48,819 nucleotides of DNA from Gluconacetobacter dulcium (lineage in GTDB: Bacteria > Pseudomonadota > Alphaproteobacteria > Acetobacterales > Acetobacteraceae), in contig NZ_JABEQN010000032.1 of the NCBI RefSeq assembly GCF_014174165.1, positions 1 to 48,819 of the forward strand, read 5' to 3'. Every line of letters begins with the position of its first letter. The stretch's first letter is position 1. Shown one piece after another: positions 1 through 7,818 of the stretch. The notes under the pieces are model-generated. The model was not told the origin of the DNA. It saw only the letters and a program-made list of their open reading frames with translations, and ran no database searches. A program made the position numbers and the translations under genes.

Positions 1-51
1 TCGCGTCACCGCGGCGTCAAGCGGCTCAAACCACGTTATCCTCGTCGCCAT
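1..51 (-). CDS. Putative transposase, N-terminal fragment (runs off window)
   Basis: Inside the element, an ATG at 51 is preceded by a good Shine-Dalgarno (GGAGG, about 9 bases upstream) and opens a frame of 17 codons (MATRITWFEPLDAAVTR) that continues past the edge. The identical start is found in the right-hand copy. The position just inside an IS end and the outward direction suggest it is the transposase; the sequence is too short to name a family. The reading frame is also open upstream, in frame with the interrupted cupin gene. Confidence 0.5.
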   Translation of the reverse strand, partial: MATRITWFEPLDAAVTR

Positions 52-115
52 CGTGGCAGGCCTCCACCCTATCGCCCCAATATCGTCATTATACCCTCTA
101 AGTGAACAGTACTGG
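1..115 (-). mobile_element. Insertion sequence, left copy (partial, one end)
   Basis: The first 115 bases are the reverse complement of the last bases of the window (7-115 against 48711-48819, one mismatch at 112). Outside this block the two sites diverge at once, which is how two copies of one mobile element look. The element end reads CCAGTACTGTTCACTTAG inward from 115. The exact terminus is uncertain by about 5 bases because the target duplication cannot be seen. The copy interrupts a cupin gene. I could not assign a family: only one end and 17 transposase codons are visible. Confidence 0.8.
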
Positions 116-462
116 ACGAATCCCCCTGTCGCAAGTTCGTTCGCCTGTGCGCCAGTAAAGCTCTTGCCGATGTAATGGGTGAAATGGCCGGCCAGAACGG
201 TTAAGGTCTCGTCCATGTTATGGGTATGCGGCGCGATCTGCGCATGGGCCGGCATCTTCACCCGGATCACAAACGGCCCAGGTTGGGCCACATTCCCGTA
301 AACATACGCAATTTCGACCCCCTTCGGAAAATCCGCCGGCGCGGCCTGCCATCTGATATCCTGCGGCGTCAGAACGATCGGCCTGTCCCCAGCGCGGGCG
401 CCCGGCCCGACAGTCGCGAATCCCACAGTCACCAACACGGCAAGAAACGGAATCCTGAACAT
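116..462 (-). pseudogene. Secreted cupin-domain protein, 3' end lost to IS insertion
   Basis: The frame begins with ATG at 462 behind GGAGGG and encodes a Sec-type signal peptide (MFRIPFLAVLVTVG..., cut near GARA-GD, about residue 25). A cupin core follows: FVIRVKMPAHAQIAPHTHN..., with metal-type histidines in PHTH and HFTHY, and ETLTVLAGHF. Family members continue for roughly 30-40 more residues with a second conserved motif; here the native sequence stops after about 115 codons at GGFV, where the IS end starts. It lies 54 bases downstream of the aldo/keto reductase on the same strand, so the two were probably cotranscribed. The frame stays open through the IS end to base 1, so a hybrid protein could be made, but it would lack the second cupin half. 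The function of the cupin is unknown. Confidence 0.75.
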
Positions 463-516
463 CTGCTGTCCCTCCAAAGCATGGCCGCAAACCCCTTCCA
501 GCCCATTCCTCCCTTG

Positions 517-1356
517 CTAAAACGTCGCCGGGTCCGGCCCGATGCGGCCATCCGCCCGATCCAGACCTGCAATCCGCCGCATGTCCTCCGCATCCAGGGC
601 AAAATCGAAGACTGAAATATTCTCCACGATCCGCTTCGGCGTGACCGATTTGGGAATAACGATCAGCCCGCTGTCGAGATGCCAGCGAATGACCACCTGC
701 GCCGGCGTCTTGCCGTATTTCCGGCCGATCTCCGCAATCACAGGGTCTTCCAGCACCTGCCCCTGCCCGAGCGGACTCCAGGATTCGGTCCTGATGCCGT
801 GTTTTTCATGAAAGGCACGCAGCGCACGCTGCTGGAAACGCGGATGCAGTTCGATCTGGTTGACGGCCGGCACCACACCCGTCGCCGCGATGACGCGGTC
901 CAGATCCTCCGGGCGAAAATTCGAAACACCGATCGACCGCACCCGCCCGTCTTTCTGGAGCGCCACCATCGCCTTCCACGTCTCGACAAACCTGCCCTCG
1001 GCGGCCCGCGGCCAGTGGATCAGATACAGGTCCAGCACCTCGCGGCGCAGCTTGCGCAGGCTGGTCTCGAATGCGCGCATTGTCGCGTCATACCCCTGGT
1101 CATCGTTCCAGAGCTTGGTCGTGACATAAATGCCAGGGCGATCCGCCAACCCATCGCCCACCCCCTCTTCGTTTTTGTAGATCGCGGCCGTATCCACGGC
1201 CAGATATCCCGCATCGGCCGCATAGCGCACGATATCGGCCGTCTCGTCCGCCGGCGTCCGCCACACGCCCAGACCCAGTTGCGGCATCGTCGTGCCGTCA
1301 TTGAGCGGGATACGCGGCTGCGTGCCTTTTCCAGGCTGGGAGTCGGGATTGCTCAT
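517..1356 (-). CDS. Aldo/keto reductase (2,5-diketo-D-gluconate reductase type)
   Basis: This is a 279-residue NADPH-dependent aldo/keto reductase of the AKR5-like group that includes DkgA/DkgB. The catalytic tetrad is visible: Asp55 and Tyr60 in AVDTAAIY, Lys81 in VTTKLWN, His114 in LIHWP. The GVSNF motif and the C-terminal IPKSVTPKRI cofactor motif are also present. Length is normal for the family. In acetic acid bacteria such enzymes reduce keto-gluconates, methylglyoxal and other aldehydes; the substrate here cannot be told from sequence. The downstream cupin is on the same strand. The upstream 264-base gap to the PRC-barrel gene is divergent and presumably holds both promoters; no clear boxes were recognised. 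Confidence 0.93.
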   Translation of the reverse strand: MSNPDSQPGKGTQPRIPLNDGTTMPQLGLGVWRTPADETADIVRYAADAGYLAVDTAAIYKNEEGVGDGLADRPGIYVTTKLWNDDQGYDATMRAFETSLRKLRREVLDLYLIHWPRAAEGRFVETWKAMVALQKDGRVRSIGVSNFRPEDLDRVIAATGVVPAVNQIELHPRFQQRALRAFHEKHGIRTESWSPLGQGQVLEDPVIAEIGRKYGKTPAQVVIRWHLDSGLIVIPKSVTPKRIVENISVFDFALDAEDMRRIAGLDRADGRIGPDPATF

Positions 1357-1620
1357 TATCCGTTTCTTTCAATCATGCACGTTACGGTCACTGACGCCGC
1401 AACGCCGCACAGGTTGCCTCAGAACCATGGCCGATGGCAGCGCGGCAGGGAAGGGAAGGCGCATCTTCTTCTTAAAATGCCAAGCGCCTCCATTTGCTTT
1501 CGAAATCCCCCTTCTCCGGCTTGCCTCAAGGGAACGTGTAGAGAAAAATCGGCTCCCCCCTTGCCCGGCGGATAACCGTGCCGACCTACATTCCCGTGGT
1601 CCAACCAACAGGAGGCCATC

Positions 1621-2010
1621 ATGGCAAATCCAACGGACAGATTCACCACCGACAGAATCGACGAGACCCACGACCTCATCGCCTCCGACAAAGTCGAGGG
1701 CACGGCGGTCTATTCCCCGGCCCAGGAAAAGCTGGGAACGATCAAACACTTCATGGTCGATAAACAGACCGGCCATGTCGCCTACGCCGTCATGAGTTTC
1801 GGCGGCTTTCTTGGAATGGGCAACAGCTACCATCCGCTCCCATGGAAGGCCCTGACATACGACACGAATCTTCGGGGATACGTCGTCGATCTGACGCCGG
1901 ACCAGTTGAAGAGCGCACCCAGCTATACATCGGAATCCATGCCGAACTGGAGCGACGACCTGTATACGCATCAGGTCGATGACTACTACGAAGGCAGGAT
2001 CGGGCGTTAA
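1621..2010 (+). CDS. PRC-barrel domain protein
   Basis: This 129-residue cytosolic protein starts at ATG 1621 behind a strong AGGAGG. The PRC-barrel fold is seen at about residues 19-90: LIASDKVEGTAVYSPAQEKLGTI, then VAYAVMSFGGFLGMG and HPLPWKALTYD. The tail is acidic and tyrosine-rich. Stand-alone PRC-barrel proteins of this size are common in alphaproteobacteria and often appear among stress-induced proteins, but their molecular role is not known. It stands alone, divergent from the aldo/keto reductase, with decayed DNA behind it. Confidence 0.88.
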   Translation: MANPTDRFTTDRIDETHDLIASDKVEGTAVYSPAQEKLGTIKHFMVDKQTGHVAYAVMSFGGFLGMGNSYHPLPWKALTYDTNLRGYVVDLTPDQLKSAPSYTSESMPNWSDDLYTHQVDDYYEGRIGR

Positions 2011-2548
2011 AACGCCCTCAATCGTCACCGATCAGCATCTCGGCGTGGCAGGGGGACCAAACCCTCCGCCACGTCGTTATAATGTTTACCGACGATGCCT
2101 CAGCAGTTCGAGCGCGCCGATCATCGCCGGTTCCGCTCCTGAGGTTGCCAACAATACGGTCCATGCCGGCATGGATCGCCGATCAGGAACAGGCCGGCCT
2201 GCCGCTTCCACGCGAAATACTGCCCGGCGTGACGGTCGATCACCGCCCAGTTCACACCGTCATCCGAAGCGACAAGCTTCCCGGCCGACGCCACCGCATT
2301 CGGATTATCCCCCGATGTCACCTATACGCCAGCGCGGCCACGCCGGAGGCAAACGCCTCCTTCAGCCCTTCACCGCCCATCGGTCATTGCGTCCTCGTCA
2401 AACCGTGCGCCAGGCCCGTCCGCAAGCATCTTTCCCGCCCCAGATTGGCGTCTCATTCTCACAAATCCTGCGAATCCGGTCGAATGAACACTCATTGGGC
2501 GGAAACGCGTTGGCAACCGACGCGCTTGCGACAAGGGCAGGGCAGGCG
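2011..2548. other. Gene-free stretch with decayed coding-like segments
   Basis: No intact gene is supported. On the minus strand, pieces in different frames look like former coding sequence: GLKEAFASGVAALAYR around 2330-2375, then, across a frame change, a 66-codon stretch (2121-2321) containing DDGVNWAVIDRHAGQYFAW. I do not recognise the family. Together with the adjacent DUF523 pseudogene this suggests a decaying interval of about 1 kb. Confidence 0.35.
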
Positions 2549-3037
2549 TCAGGCTTCCGTGTCAGCTTCAGACAATCGCGCCTCCAGCGCGTCGATCCCG
2601 CTTTCCGCAAACACCAGCACGCCATAGGCGCGCAACAGCGCCGCCGTCACGCCCATGCCCTCATGCTTTCTGCCACGAAACGTCCCGTCATAAATGAAGA
2701 CGCTGCCGCAGGACGGGCTGCCGTCGGTCAGGATCGCAAACCGGCACCCCTGCTCCCGCGCCAGGGCCAGCGCGGCCTCGGCCCCGGCAATATAGGGTGC
2801 CGACACATCCCCGCCATTGGTGTCGATCACGCAGGCCGTCCTTTCCAGCACCCCTTCGCCGGATTACCCACGCGCAATTTCGGCCGGCGGACGCGGAACG
2901 CCGAAACTGCCGGAAAGCTCGGGGCAGACAACCACCAGCCGACCCTCCGCCTGCCACCGGTCCAGCGCCGGATGCAGGGCAGGTTTGGCCGCCCCGTCAT
3001 GGCGCACAGGGTGGCCCACCAGGCAGCCTCGCGTTGC
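2549..3037 (-). pseudogene. DUF523 (YbbK-type) family protein, inactivated
   Basis: Read from about 3037 downward, one frame gives the family pattern CLVGHPVRHDGAAK, LHPALDRW, VVVCPELSGSFGVPRPPAEI, then a TAA at 2864-2866. The same frame continues with VLERTACVIDTNGGDVSAPY, TDGSPSCGS and a normal C-terminus. The in-frame stop therefore splits one gene rather than a frameshift. The N-terminus is also lost: upstream of CLVG there is no start codon with family-like sequence, only a few codons before the end of the MocR gene. A 100-codon product could start at an internal codon near 2851, but it would lack the conserved N-terminal cysteine motif. The biochemical role of DUF523 is unknown. Confidence 0.75.
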
Positions 3038-3074
3038 GTTCCAAAAAAGAGGCAGAAAGACGTCCGACCTCGCA

Positions 3075-4556
3075 TCACTTCATGCGAGGAATCCCGGAAA
3101 TCGACGGATTAAAAAATGGGTTTCCAAAGGCACCGCCTTTGGCGGGTCCAGGGTGGAACCCTGGCCTTCCCACCGCCTCCGCCAACACCCGATACACCTT
3201 CTCGTCGTCCATCCGCGCCACGTTGAACCGCAGGCAATCGGCGGCAATCCCATCGGCGCTGAACAGATTCCCCGGCGCCAGGATCACCCCCTGCGCCAGC
3301 GCCCGCCGTGCCACATCGGTCGCCGCCAGCCCGTCGGGCAGCCGGCACCATAAAAACGGGCCGGAATCCGGCTCCACGGTCGGCGTCAGTCCCAGCCGTT
3401 TCAGCCGCGCCGTCACCCGCGCCCGGCACTGGTCCAGCCGCGCGCGCATCTGTCCCACATGCCGCCGATAGCCGCTATCGGTCAGCACGGCATGGCAGAT
3501 TCCGGCCGCCAGCCGCCCGGAGGCAATGGAACTGGCCACGCGCAGATCGACCAGCCCTTCCACCCAGTCCGGCCGTACGGCGATGTAGCCGCAGCGGAAG
3601 GCGGCCGAAACCGTCTTGGAAAAACTGCCGATCCGCACCACCCGCTCCAGCCCGTCGAAGGTCGCCAGGCGCGCGGCGGGCGTCGCTTCGAAATCGGCGA
3701 AGATGTCGTCTTCCACTATGATGATGTCGTGTGCTTCCGCCAGCCGCAGCACCCGGTGCGCCACCACGGGCGAAAGAACGGCACCGGTCGGATTATGAAT
3801 GGCGGCATTGGTAATATACAGGCGCGGCCGGCACGCCGCCGCCACACGGTCGAAGGCGGCAACATCCGGCCCGTCGGCCAGATAAGGCACACCGACCACC
3901 CGCACCTGATGCGCCCGCAGCAGCGCCAGAAAATTGAAATAGCACGGGTCGTCCACCATCACGCTATCGCCCGGCCGCAGCAGGAAGCGGCAGATCAGGT
4001 CCAGCGCGTGCGACCCGGAATCCGTCGTCAGGATCTGCGCGGGCGAGACGCCGATATCCTGCTCCGCCATCCGGCGCGCCACATAGGCGCGGATCGGCGC
4101 ATGCCCCAGCGGGCTGTCGTAATCGAACAGCATCTCGACTGAACCCTCCCGCGCCACGGCACGCAACGCCCGCCGCACCAGATCCTCCGGCATCCAGGCA
4201 GCCGGCAGCCAGCCGCAGCCGGGCGACAGCGCCGCCGGGTCCTGCTCCAGCGACGCCCGCAACATGCCGATCGGATCGACCATCCGCGCCCCTTCCGATG
4301 TCGGCACGTCCAGCGACAGCGGGGCCAGCGGCGCCGCCACATAAAAGCCGGCACCGGGGCGCGAGCGGACCGCCCCTTCGGCATGCAGCCGGTCATACGC
4401 CTCGACCACGGTGGATTTCGACACCCCCGCCGCCTCCGCCATGGCGCGGATCGAAGGCAGCCGCGCCCCCGGCGTCAGCAACCGCCGCTCGATCCGGTGC
4501 CGCACCAGCCCCATCACCTGCGCCACCCGTGTGCCGTCCGCCTGCTGCCCGTCCAT
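3075..4556 (-). CDS. MocR-family regulator (GntR HTH fused to PLP aminotransferase domain)
   Basis: The 493-residue protein has a winged-helix GntR domain at about residues 8-74 (GARLPSIRAMAEAAGVSKST, DRLHAEGAVRSRPGAGFYV) and a fold-type I aminotransferase domain from about 100 on. The PLP-binding signatures are HNPTG (254-258) and the Schiff-base lysine in SFSKT (Lys314). ATG 4556 is chosen because AGGAG lies 8 bases upstream; an upstream TTG at 4577 is in frame but has no such site. It is divergent from an EamA transporter, a common MocR arrangement, so it probably controls that gene. The last 25 or so residues (FHPGPAKGGAFGNPFFNP...) are encoded by an interspersed palindromic repeat and are not part of the family fold. 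Confidence 0.9.
   Translation of the reverse strand: MDGQQADGTRVAQVMGLVRHRIERRLLTPGARLPSIRAMAEAAGVSKSTVVEAYDRLHAEGAVRSRPGAGFYVAAPLAPLSLDVPTSEGARMVDPIGMLRASLEQDPAALSPGCGWLPAAWMPEDLVRRALRAVAREGSVEMLFDYDSPLGHAPIRAYVARRMAEQDIGVSPAQILTTDSGSHALDLICRFLLRPGDSVMVDDPCYFNFLALLRAHQVRVVGVPYLADGPDVAAFDRVAAACRPRLYITNAAIHNPTGAVLSPVVAHRVLRLAEAHDIIIVEDDIFADFEATPAARLATFDGLERVVRIGSFSKTVSAAFRCGYIAVRPDWVEGLVDLRVASSIASGRLAAGICHAVLTDSGYRRHVGQMRARLDQCRARVTARLKRLGLTPTVEPDSGPFLWCRLPDGLAATDVARRALAQGVILAPGNLFSADGIAADCLRFNVARMDDEKVYRVLAEAVGRPGFHPGPAKGGAFGNPFFNPSISGIPRMK
3121..3166. repeat. Interspersed palindromic repeat (two hairpins)
   Basis: Two perfect inverted repeats sit side by side: CCAAAGGC-ACC-GCCTTTGG (3124-3142) and CCAGGGT-GGA-ACCCTGG (3148-3164). 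They lie inside the 3' end of the MocR reading frame. A related unit (CCAAAGCC-AGA-GGCTTTGG) occurs at 5583-5601. The form resembles REP/terminator-like palindromes scattered in alphaproteobacterial genomes. Confidence 0.7.
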
Positions 4557-4572
4557 CCGTACCGGTCTCCTG

Positions 4573-4597
4573 AACAATACAGTTTAGTGTAATTGTA
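4573..4597. promoter_or_regulatory. Putative operator between mocR-type gene and eamA
   Basis: The 107-base divergent intergenic region holds an imperfect inverted repeat with half-sites ACAATAC (about 4575-4580) and GTAATTGT (4589-4596), in an AT-rich patch that contrasts with its surroundings. It is the most likely binding site for the MocR regulator. It overlaps the in-frame TTG at 4577, which argues against that codon as the start. Confidence 0.35.
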
Positions 4598-4663
4598 CCT
4601 GACCGTATCTGGAAATCCACGGCCACGTCCCGCATCACGAACCGGCAGGCAAAGGACGGACCA

Positions 4664-5557
4664 ATGCAGGACAGAACGACGGAAGGCTGGATCGCGGGCC
4701 TGATCGGCATGACGATCTTCAGCGGCTCGATGCCGGCCACCAAGCTGGCGATCGCGGGGTTCGACCCGCTGTTTCTCACCGCCGCCCGTGCCGCACTGGC
4801 CGGCCTCCTCGGGGCGCTGTGCCTGTGGCGATGCCGGGCCAGCGTCCCCGCACCGCGCGACCTGCTCGCCCTGGCCGTCGTCGCGCTCTGCGTGGTGCTC
4901 GGCTTCCCGCTGCTCAGCGCCCTGGCCTTGCAGGGCATGCCCTCCACCCGTTCCATCCTCTTTCTCGGCCTGCTGCCGCTGGCCACCGCGACCTTCGGCG
5001 TGCTGCGCGGGGGCGAACGCCTATCGCCGGCCTTCTGGGCCTGGTCGGCGGCCGGCGCGGCCCTGGTCTGCGGCTTCGCCGCCCACCGGGGCGTGGCAGG
5101 GTCCCTGGGCGCGGATCTCACCATGATCCTGTCCGTCATCATCTGCGGGCTGGGCTACGCCGAGGGCGGCCGCCTGTCGCGCACTCTGGGCGGCCTGCGC
5201 GTCATCTGCTGGGCGCTGGTGGTGGCCCTGCCGGTCTCGATCATCGGCGGCGTCATCACGGCCCCCGCCCATTGGGGCGGCATCGCACCCTCCGCATGGC
5301 TGGGGCTGGCCTATGTCACCGTGTTCTCGATGTTTCTCGGCTTCGTCTTCTGGTATCGCGGGCTGGCGCTGGGCGGTATCGCGGCGGTCGGGCAGTTGCA
5401 GCTTCTCCAGCCCTTCCTCGGGTTCTTCCTCGCCTCCCTGGTGCTGCGCGAGCCTGTCAGCAGCCAACTGCTGCTCACCGCGCTCGGCGTCGTGTTCTGC
5501 GTGATCGGCGCGCGGCATTTCTCGCCGGCCGTGCGGGTGCCGGCCCGCCAGCCATAG
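4664..5557 (+). CDS. EamA-family (DMT superfamily) transporter
   Basis: This 297-residue inner-membrane protein has about ten hydrophobic segments in the two tandem EamA repeats (roughly residues 9-140 and 150-285). Typical features are FSGSMPATKLAI in helix 1, GFPLLSALALQGMPS, and the C-terminal LQPFLGFFLASLVLREPVS motif that ends the second repeat. EamA proteins usually export amino acids or other small metabolites. The gene is transcribed away from the MocR regulator, which suggests PLP- or amino-acid-responsive control. It converges on an MFS gene over a hairpin-rich junction. Confidence 0.9.
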   Translation: MQDRTTEGWIAGLIGMTIFSGSMPATKLAIAGFDPLFLTAARAALAGLLGALCLWRCRASVPAPRDLLALAVVALCVVLGFPLLSALALQGMPSTRSILFLGLLPLATATFGVLRGGERLSPAFWAWSAAGAALVCGFAAHRGVAGSLGADLTMILSVIICGLGYAEGGRLSRTLGGLRVICWALVVALPVSIIGGVITAPAHWGGIAPSAWLGLAYVTVFSMFLGFVFWYRGLALGGIAAVGQLQLLQPFLGFFLASLVLREPVSSQLLLTALGVVFCVIGARHFSPAVRVPARQP

Positions 5558-5558
5558 C

Positions 5559-5624
5559 GGGGCTTTGCCCCCCCCCGCCCCGCCAAAGCCAGAGGCTTTG
5601 GCCACCCTTCATTTTAACGGGTGG
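5559..5624. terminator. Bidirectional hairpin cluster between convergent genes
   Basis: Three inverted repeats follow one another: GGGGCTTTGCCCC, CCAAAGCC-AGA-GGCTTTGG (5583-5601), and CCACCC with GGGTGG (5602-5624), which spans the MFS stop codon. The location between convergent eamA and MFS genes fits transcription termination in both directions. The middle unit is related to the repeat at 3124-3142. Confidence 0.55.
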
Positions 5625-6867
5625 CCGCGAAGCCGCGATGATAGATCGCGGTGCTCACAAGCCCGATCCCGCCGGCCAGCACAAAGGCAGGACCGAACGA
5701 CCCGAACCGCGTGGCCAGAAGACCAGTCAGGATGGGGGCCATCGCGCCCCCCAGCGAGGCCCCGGTATTCTGGATCGCTTCCAGCGTCGCCACCCGGTCC
5801 TCGGTGGTGATCAGCGTGCCCAGCGTCCAGCCGCAGCTCACCGCCACCCCGTTGGCGAACAGCGCCAGCGCCAGCAGGGTCAGGGCGGGCATGCGCGCCG
5901 GTTGCAGCGCCAGCAGGGCGGTCAGCACCGCACAGGCCAGCATGGACAGCACGACGGTCCGCCGGCAGGCCGCCAGCGGCGCCACCCCGCGCCGGCTGAC
6001 CATATCCACCAGCTTCCCCCCACCCAGGCAGCCCGCGAAGCTGAAGATCTGCGGAAAGGCGGACAGCAGGCCGGCCTGGATCACCGACAGGCTCTCCGTC
6101 TTCTCCAGCCACGCAGGCAGCCAGGTGATGTAGAGCGAACTCAGATACACCACCCCGGTAAACCCCGCCGTCGCCGCCCACGTATCGCGCCGCCCCAGCA
6201 GATAGCCCAGATCGTCGCGCAGGGCAGACCGCACAGGCGCCTTGTCATGATGCACCCGCACCGGCGCGGCGGCGGACTCGCCGGGCAGCGGATCGCGATA
6301 ATAGACGATCCACCCGATGGCGAGCAGCAGGTTGACCACCCCCACCACCACCGACATGTCGCGCCAGCCCCACCATGCCATCACCGCCAGCAGCAGCGGC
6401 GGCGCCAGCGCCGGACCCAGCGAGGCAGAGCCGTTGAACAGCCCGATCGCCCCGCCCCGTTCCTCGGGCGCGTACCAATGCACCAGCACCCGTGTGCCGG
6501 CCAGAAACAGCGGCGCCTCGCCCAGGCCCAGAAGCGCGCGGGTCCAGAAAATGCTCGCCGCGCTATCGACAAGTCCAAAAGCGATTTCCGCGCACGAACA
6601 GAGTACCAGCGCGGTGCCCAGAAACACCCGCCCGTCCAGGCGGTCCGCCAGCAGGCCCATCGGCACCTGGCTGATCATGTAGGTCCAGGCCAGCGCGGAC
6701 AGCAGCCAGCCCATCGTGGCGTAGGACAGATGCATGTCCGCCATGATCGCGGTATTGCCGATGGAAAGGGTCGCCCGATCGACATAATTGATGCAACCGG
6801 CACCAACGAGCAGAAGAAGCGTGATGCGCTGGCGCGTGCGGCGGTCGGAAGGCTGCATGGGAACCAT
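5614..6867 (-). CDS. MFS transporter, anion:cation symporter (ACS) type
   Basis: The 417-residue protein has twelve predicted membrane segments. The INYVDRATLSIG segment in helix 1 is characteristic of ACS-family carriers (hexuronate, glucarate, 4-hydroxyphenylacetate). The loop 2-3 motif GLLADRLDGRVFLG, the helix 4 stretch RALLGLGEAPLFLAG, and the loop 8-9 motif GGGKLVDMVSRRG are also present. It probably imports a carboxylated organic acid by proton symport; the substrate is not identifiable. The start at 6867 has AAGGA 4 bases upstream. It begins 17 bases after the XRE gene ends, so the two form an operon. Confidence 0.9.
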   Translation of the reverse strand: MVPMQPSDRRTRQRITLLLLVGAGCINYVDRATLSIGNTAIMADMHLSYATMGWLLSALAWTYMISQVPMGLLADRLDGRVFLGTALVLCSCAEIAFGLVDSAASIFWTRALLGLGEAPLFLAGTRVLVHWYAPEERGGAIGLFNGSASLGPALAPPLLLAVMAWWGWRDMSVVVGVVNLLLAIGWIVYYRDPLPGESAAAPVRVHHDKAPVRSALRDDLGYLLGRRDTWAATAGFTGVVYLSSLYITWLPAWLEKTESLSVIQAGLLSAFPQIFSFAGCLGGGKLVDMVSRRGVAPLAACRRTVVLSMLACAVLTALLALQPARMPALTLLALALFANGVAVSCGWTLGTLITTEDRVATLEAIQNTGASLGGAMAPILTGLLATRFGSFGPAFVLAGGIGLVSTAIYHRGFAATR

Positions 6868-6884
6868 AAAATCCTTGGTAAACC

Positions 6885-7724
6885 CTAACGGTTTCGTATC
6901 GTCAGCGCCGCCTGCCGCAACCAGCGGGAGACTTCGTGAGGCTGGATGCCCGACTGGCGGATCAGGCTGTCGAAATGGCGCTGCATCTGCTGGATGGTCG
7001 TCTGGTCGTTGAAGACGATATACTGGCTGCCGGCATAGATGGCCGCCCGCTGCGTACCGAAGATCGTATAGGGCACCGTATGCTGCCTGCGCCCGTCGAA
7101 CAGAAAGATGCGCAGCGACGGATACAGCGCCTCCACCTGCTCCACCATATGCTCGATCTGGGCGCGGCGGATCGAAACCGGCAGCCCGTCCCAGGGAAAA
7201 ACACCGTCGATCAGGCTCGTGACCGTCTGGGTCGGCAGGCAGATTTCCATATCCGTGCCCGGTCCCCGGTTATAATCCAGCTTGCTGACGATCGTCTCGA
7301 TCGCCTCGGGGTCGTCATGGCCCGGCCCCAGTTCCCACGCCACGATTTCGGACATACGCAGGATATCCGGCAGGCGATAGGGCACATAGCGGATCTTCAT
7401 GCCCTCGGCCTCGGCATGCCACCGGGTCAGGAGGGGGATATTGTAATAATCCGGATTATCGGCCACCTCCGTCGTGCGCCCGCCGGTCGCGCCGGCACTG
7501 TCCGTCATGCCCAGCAGCCAGTCCACGGAGACGTTGTAGCGTCGGGCGATCCGCACCAGCGTATCGGCACGGGGCAGCCGCACGGCATCCTCGGCCAACA
7601 ACTGGCTCAACGCCGACCGATCGACCCCGATCTCCTCGGCAAAGGCAGAGCGGCTTCTCGAAGACGCCTGGATCAGCGACAACACGCGCTGCTGAAAAAC
7701 CTGCGATATCAGGCGTTTGCTCAT
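6885..7724 (-). CDS. XRE-family transcriptional regulator with C-terminal sensor-like domain
   Basis: A 279-residue protein. Residues about 10-75 form a helix-turn-helix of the Cro/C1 type (RSAFAEEIGVDRSALSQLLAED, TLVRIARRYNVSVDWLLG). The remaining 200 residues are soluble, contain WELGPGHDDPEAIETIVSKL and a run of aromatic-rich strands, and do not match any domain I recognise. The protein is cotranscribed with an MFS transporter and divergent from the desaturase/PhnD-like/TonB receptor set, so it is the likely regulator of both arms. The ligand is unknown. Confidence 0.85.
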   Translation of the reverse strand: MSKRLISQVFQQRVLSLIQASSRSRSAFAEEIGVDRSALSQLLAEDAVRLPRADTLVRIARRYNVSVDWLLGMTDSAGATGGRTTEVADNPDYYNIPLLTRWHAEAEGMKIRYVPYRLPDILRMSEIVAWELGPGHDDPEAIETIVSKLDYNRGPGTDMEICLPTQTVTSLIDGVFPWDGLPVSIRRAQIEHMVEQVEALYPSLRIFLFDGRRQHTVPYTIFGTQRAAIYAGSQYIVFNDQTTIQQMQRHFDSLIRQSGIQPHEVSRWLRQAALTIRNR

Positions 7725-7818
7725 GATGGTTTATTCACATTATAAATCGTGATATGCGTGACAAAAGTGAACATATTTTACAACATACTCATTGAAAAGG
7801 TTGTTTTGACGGTTACGA
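7725..7818. promoter_or_regulatory. AT-rich divergent promoter region (XRE gene / desaturase)
   Basis: This 94-base interval is markedly AT-rich for the window. It contains a TTCAC (about 7734-7738) and GTGAA (about 7768-7772) inverted pair, plus two GTGA-containing direct half-sites between them (CGTGATATGCGTGAC). These are candidate XRE operators controlling both directions. No exact promoter hexamers can be fixed by eye. Confidence 0.35.

Noticed and set aside
1-462. Cupin-transposase frame as one genuine fusion gene
   Set aside because: The junction coincides with the IS end that is also found in pit, so the continuity is accidental. It is reported only as a consequence of insertion.
4819-6888. 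689-codon plus-strand frame across eamA and the MFS gene
   Set aside because: It is a shadow: the peptide is Arg/Pro/Gln-rich and repetitive, and both real genes on this stretch have full membrane-protein patterns.
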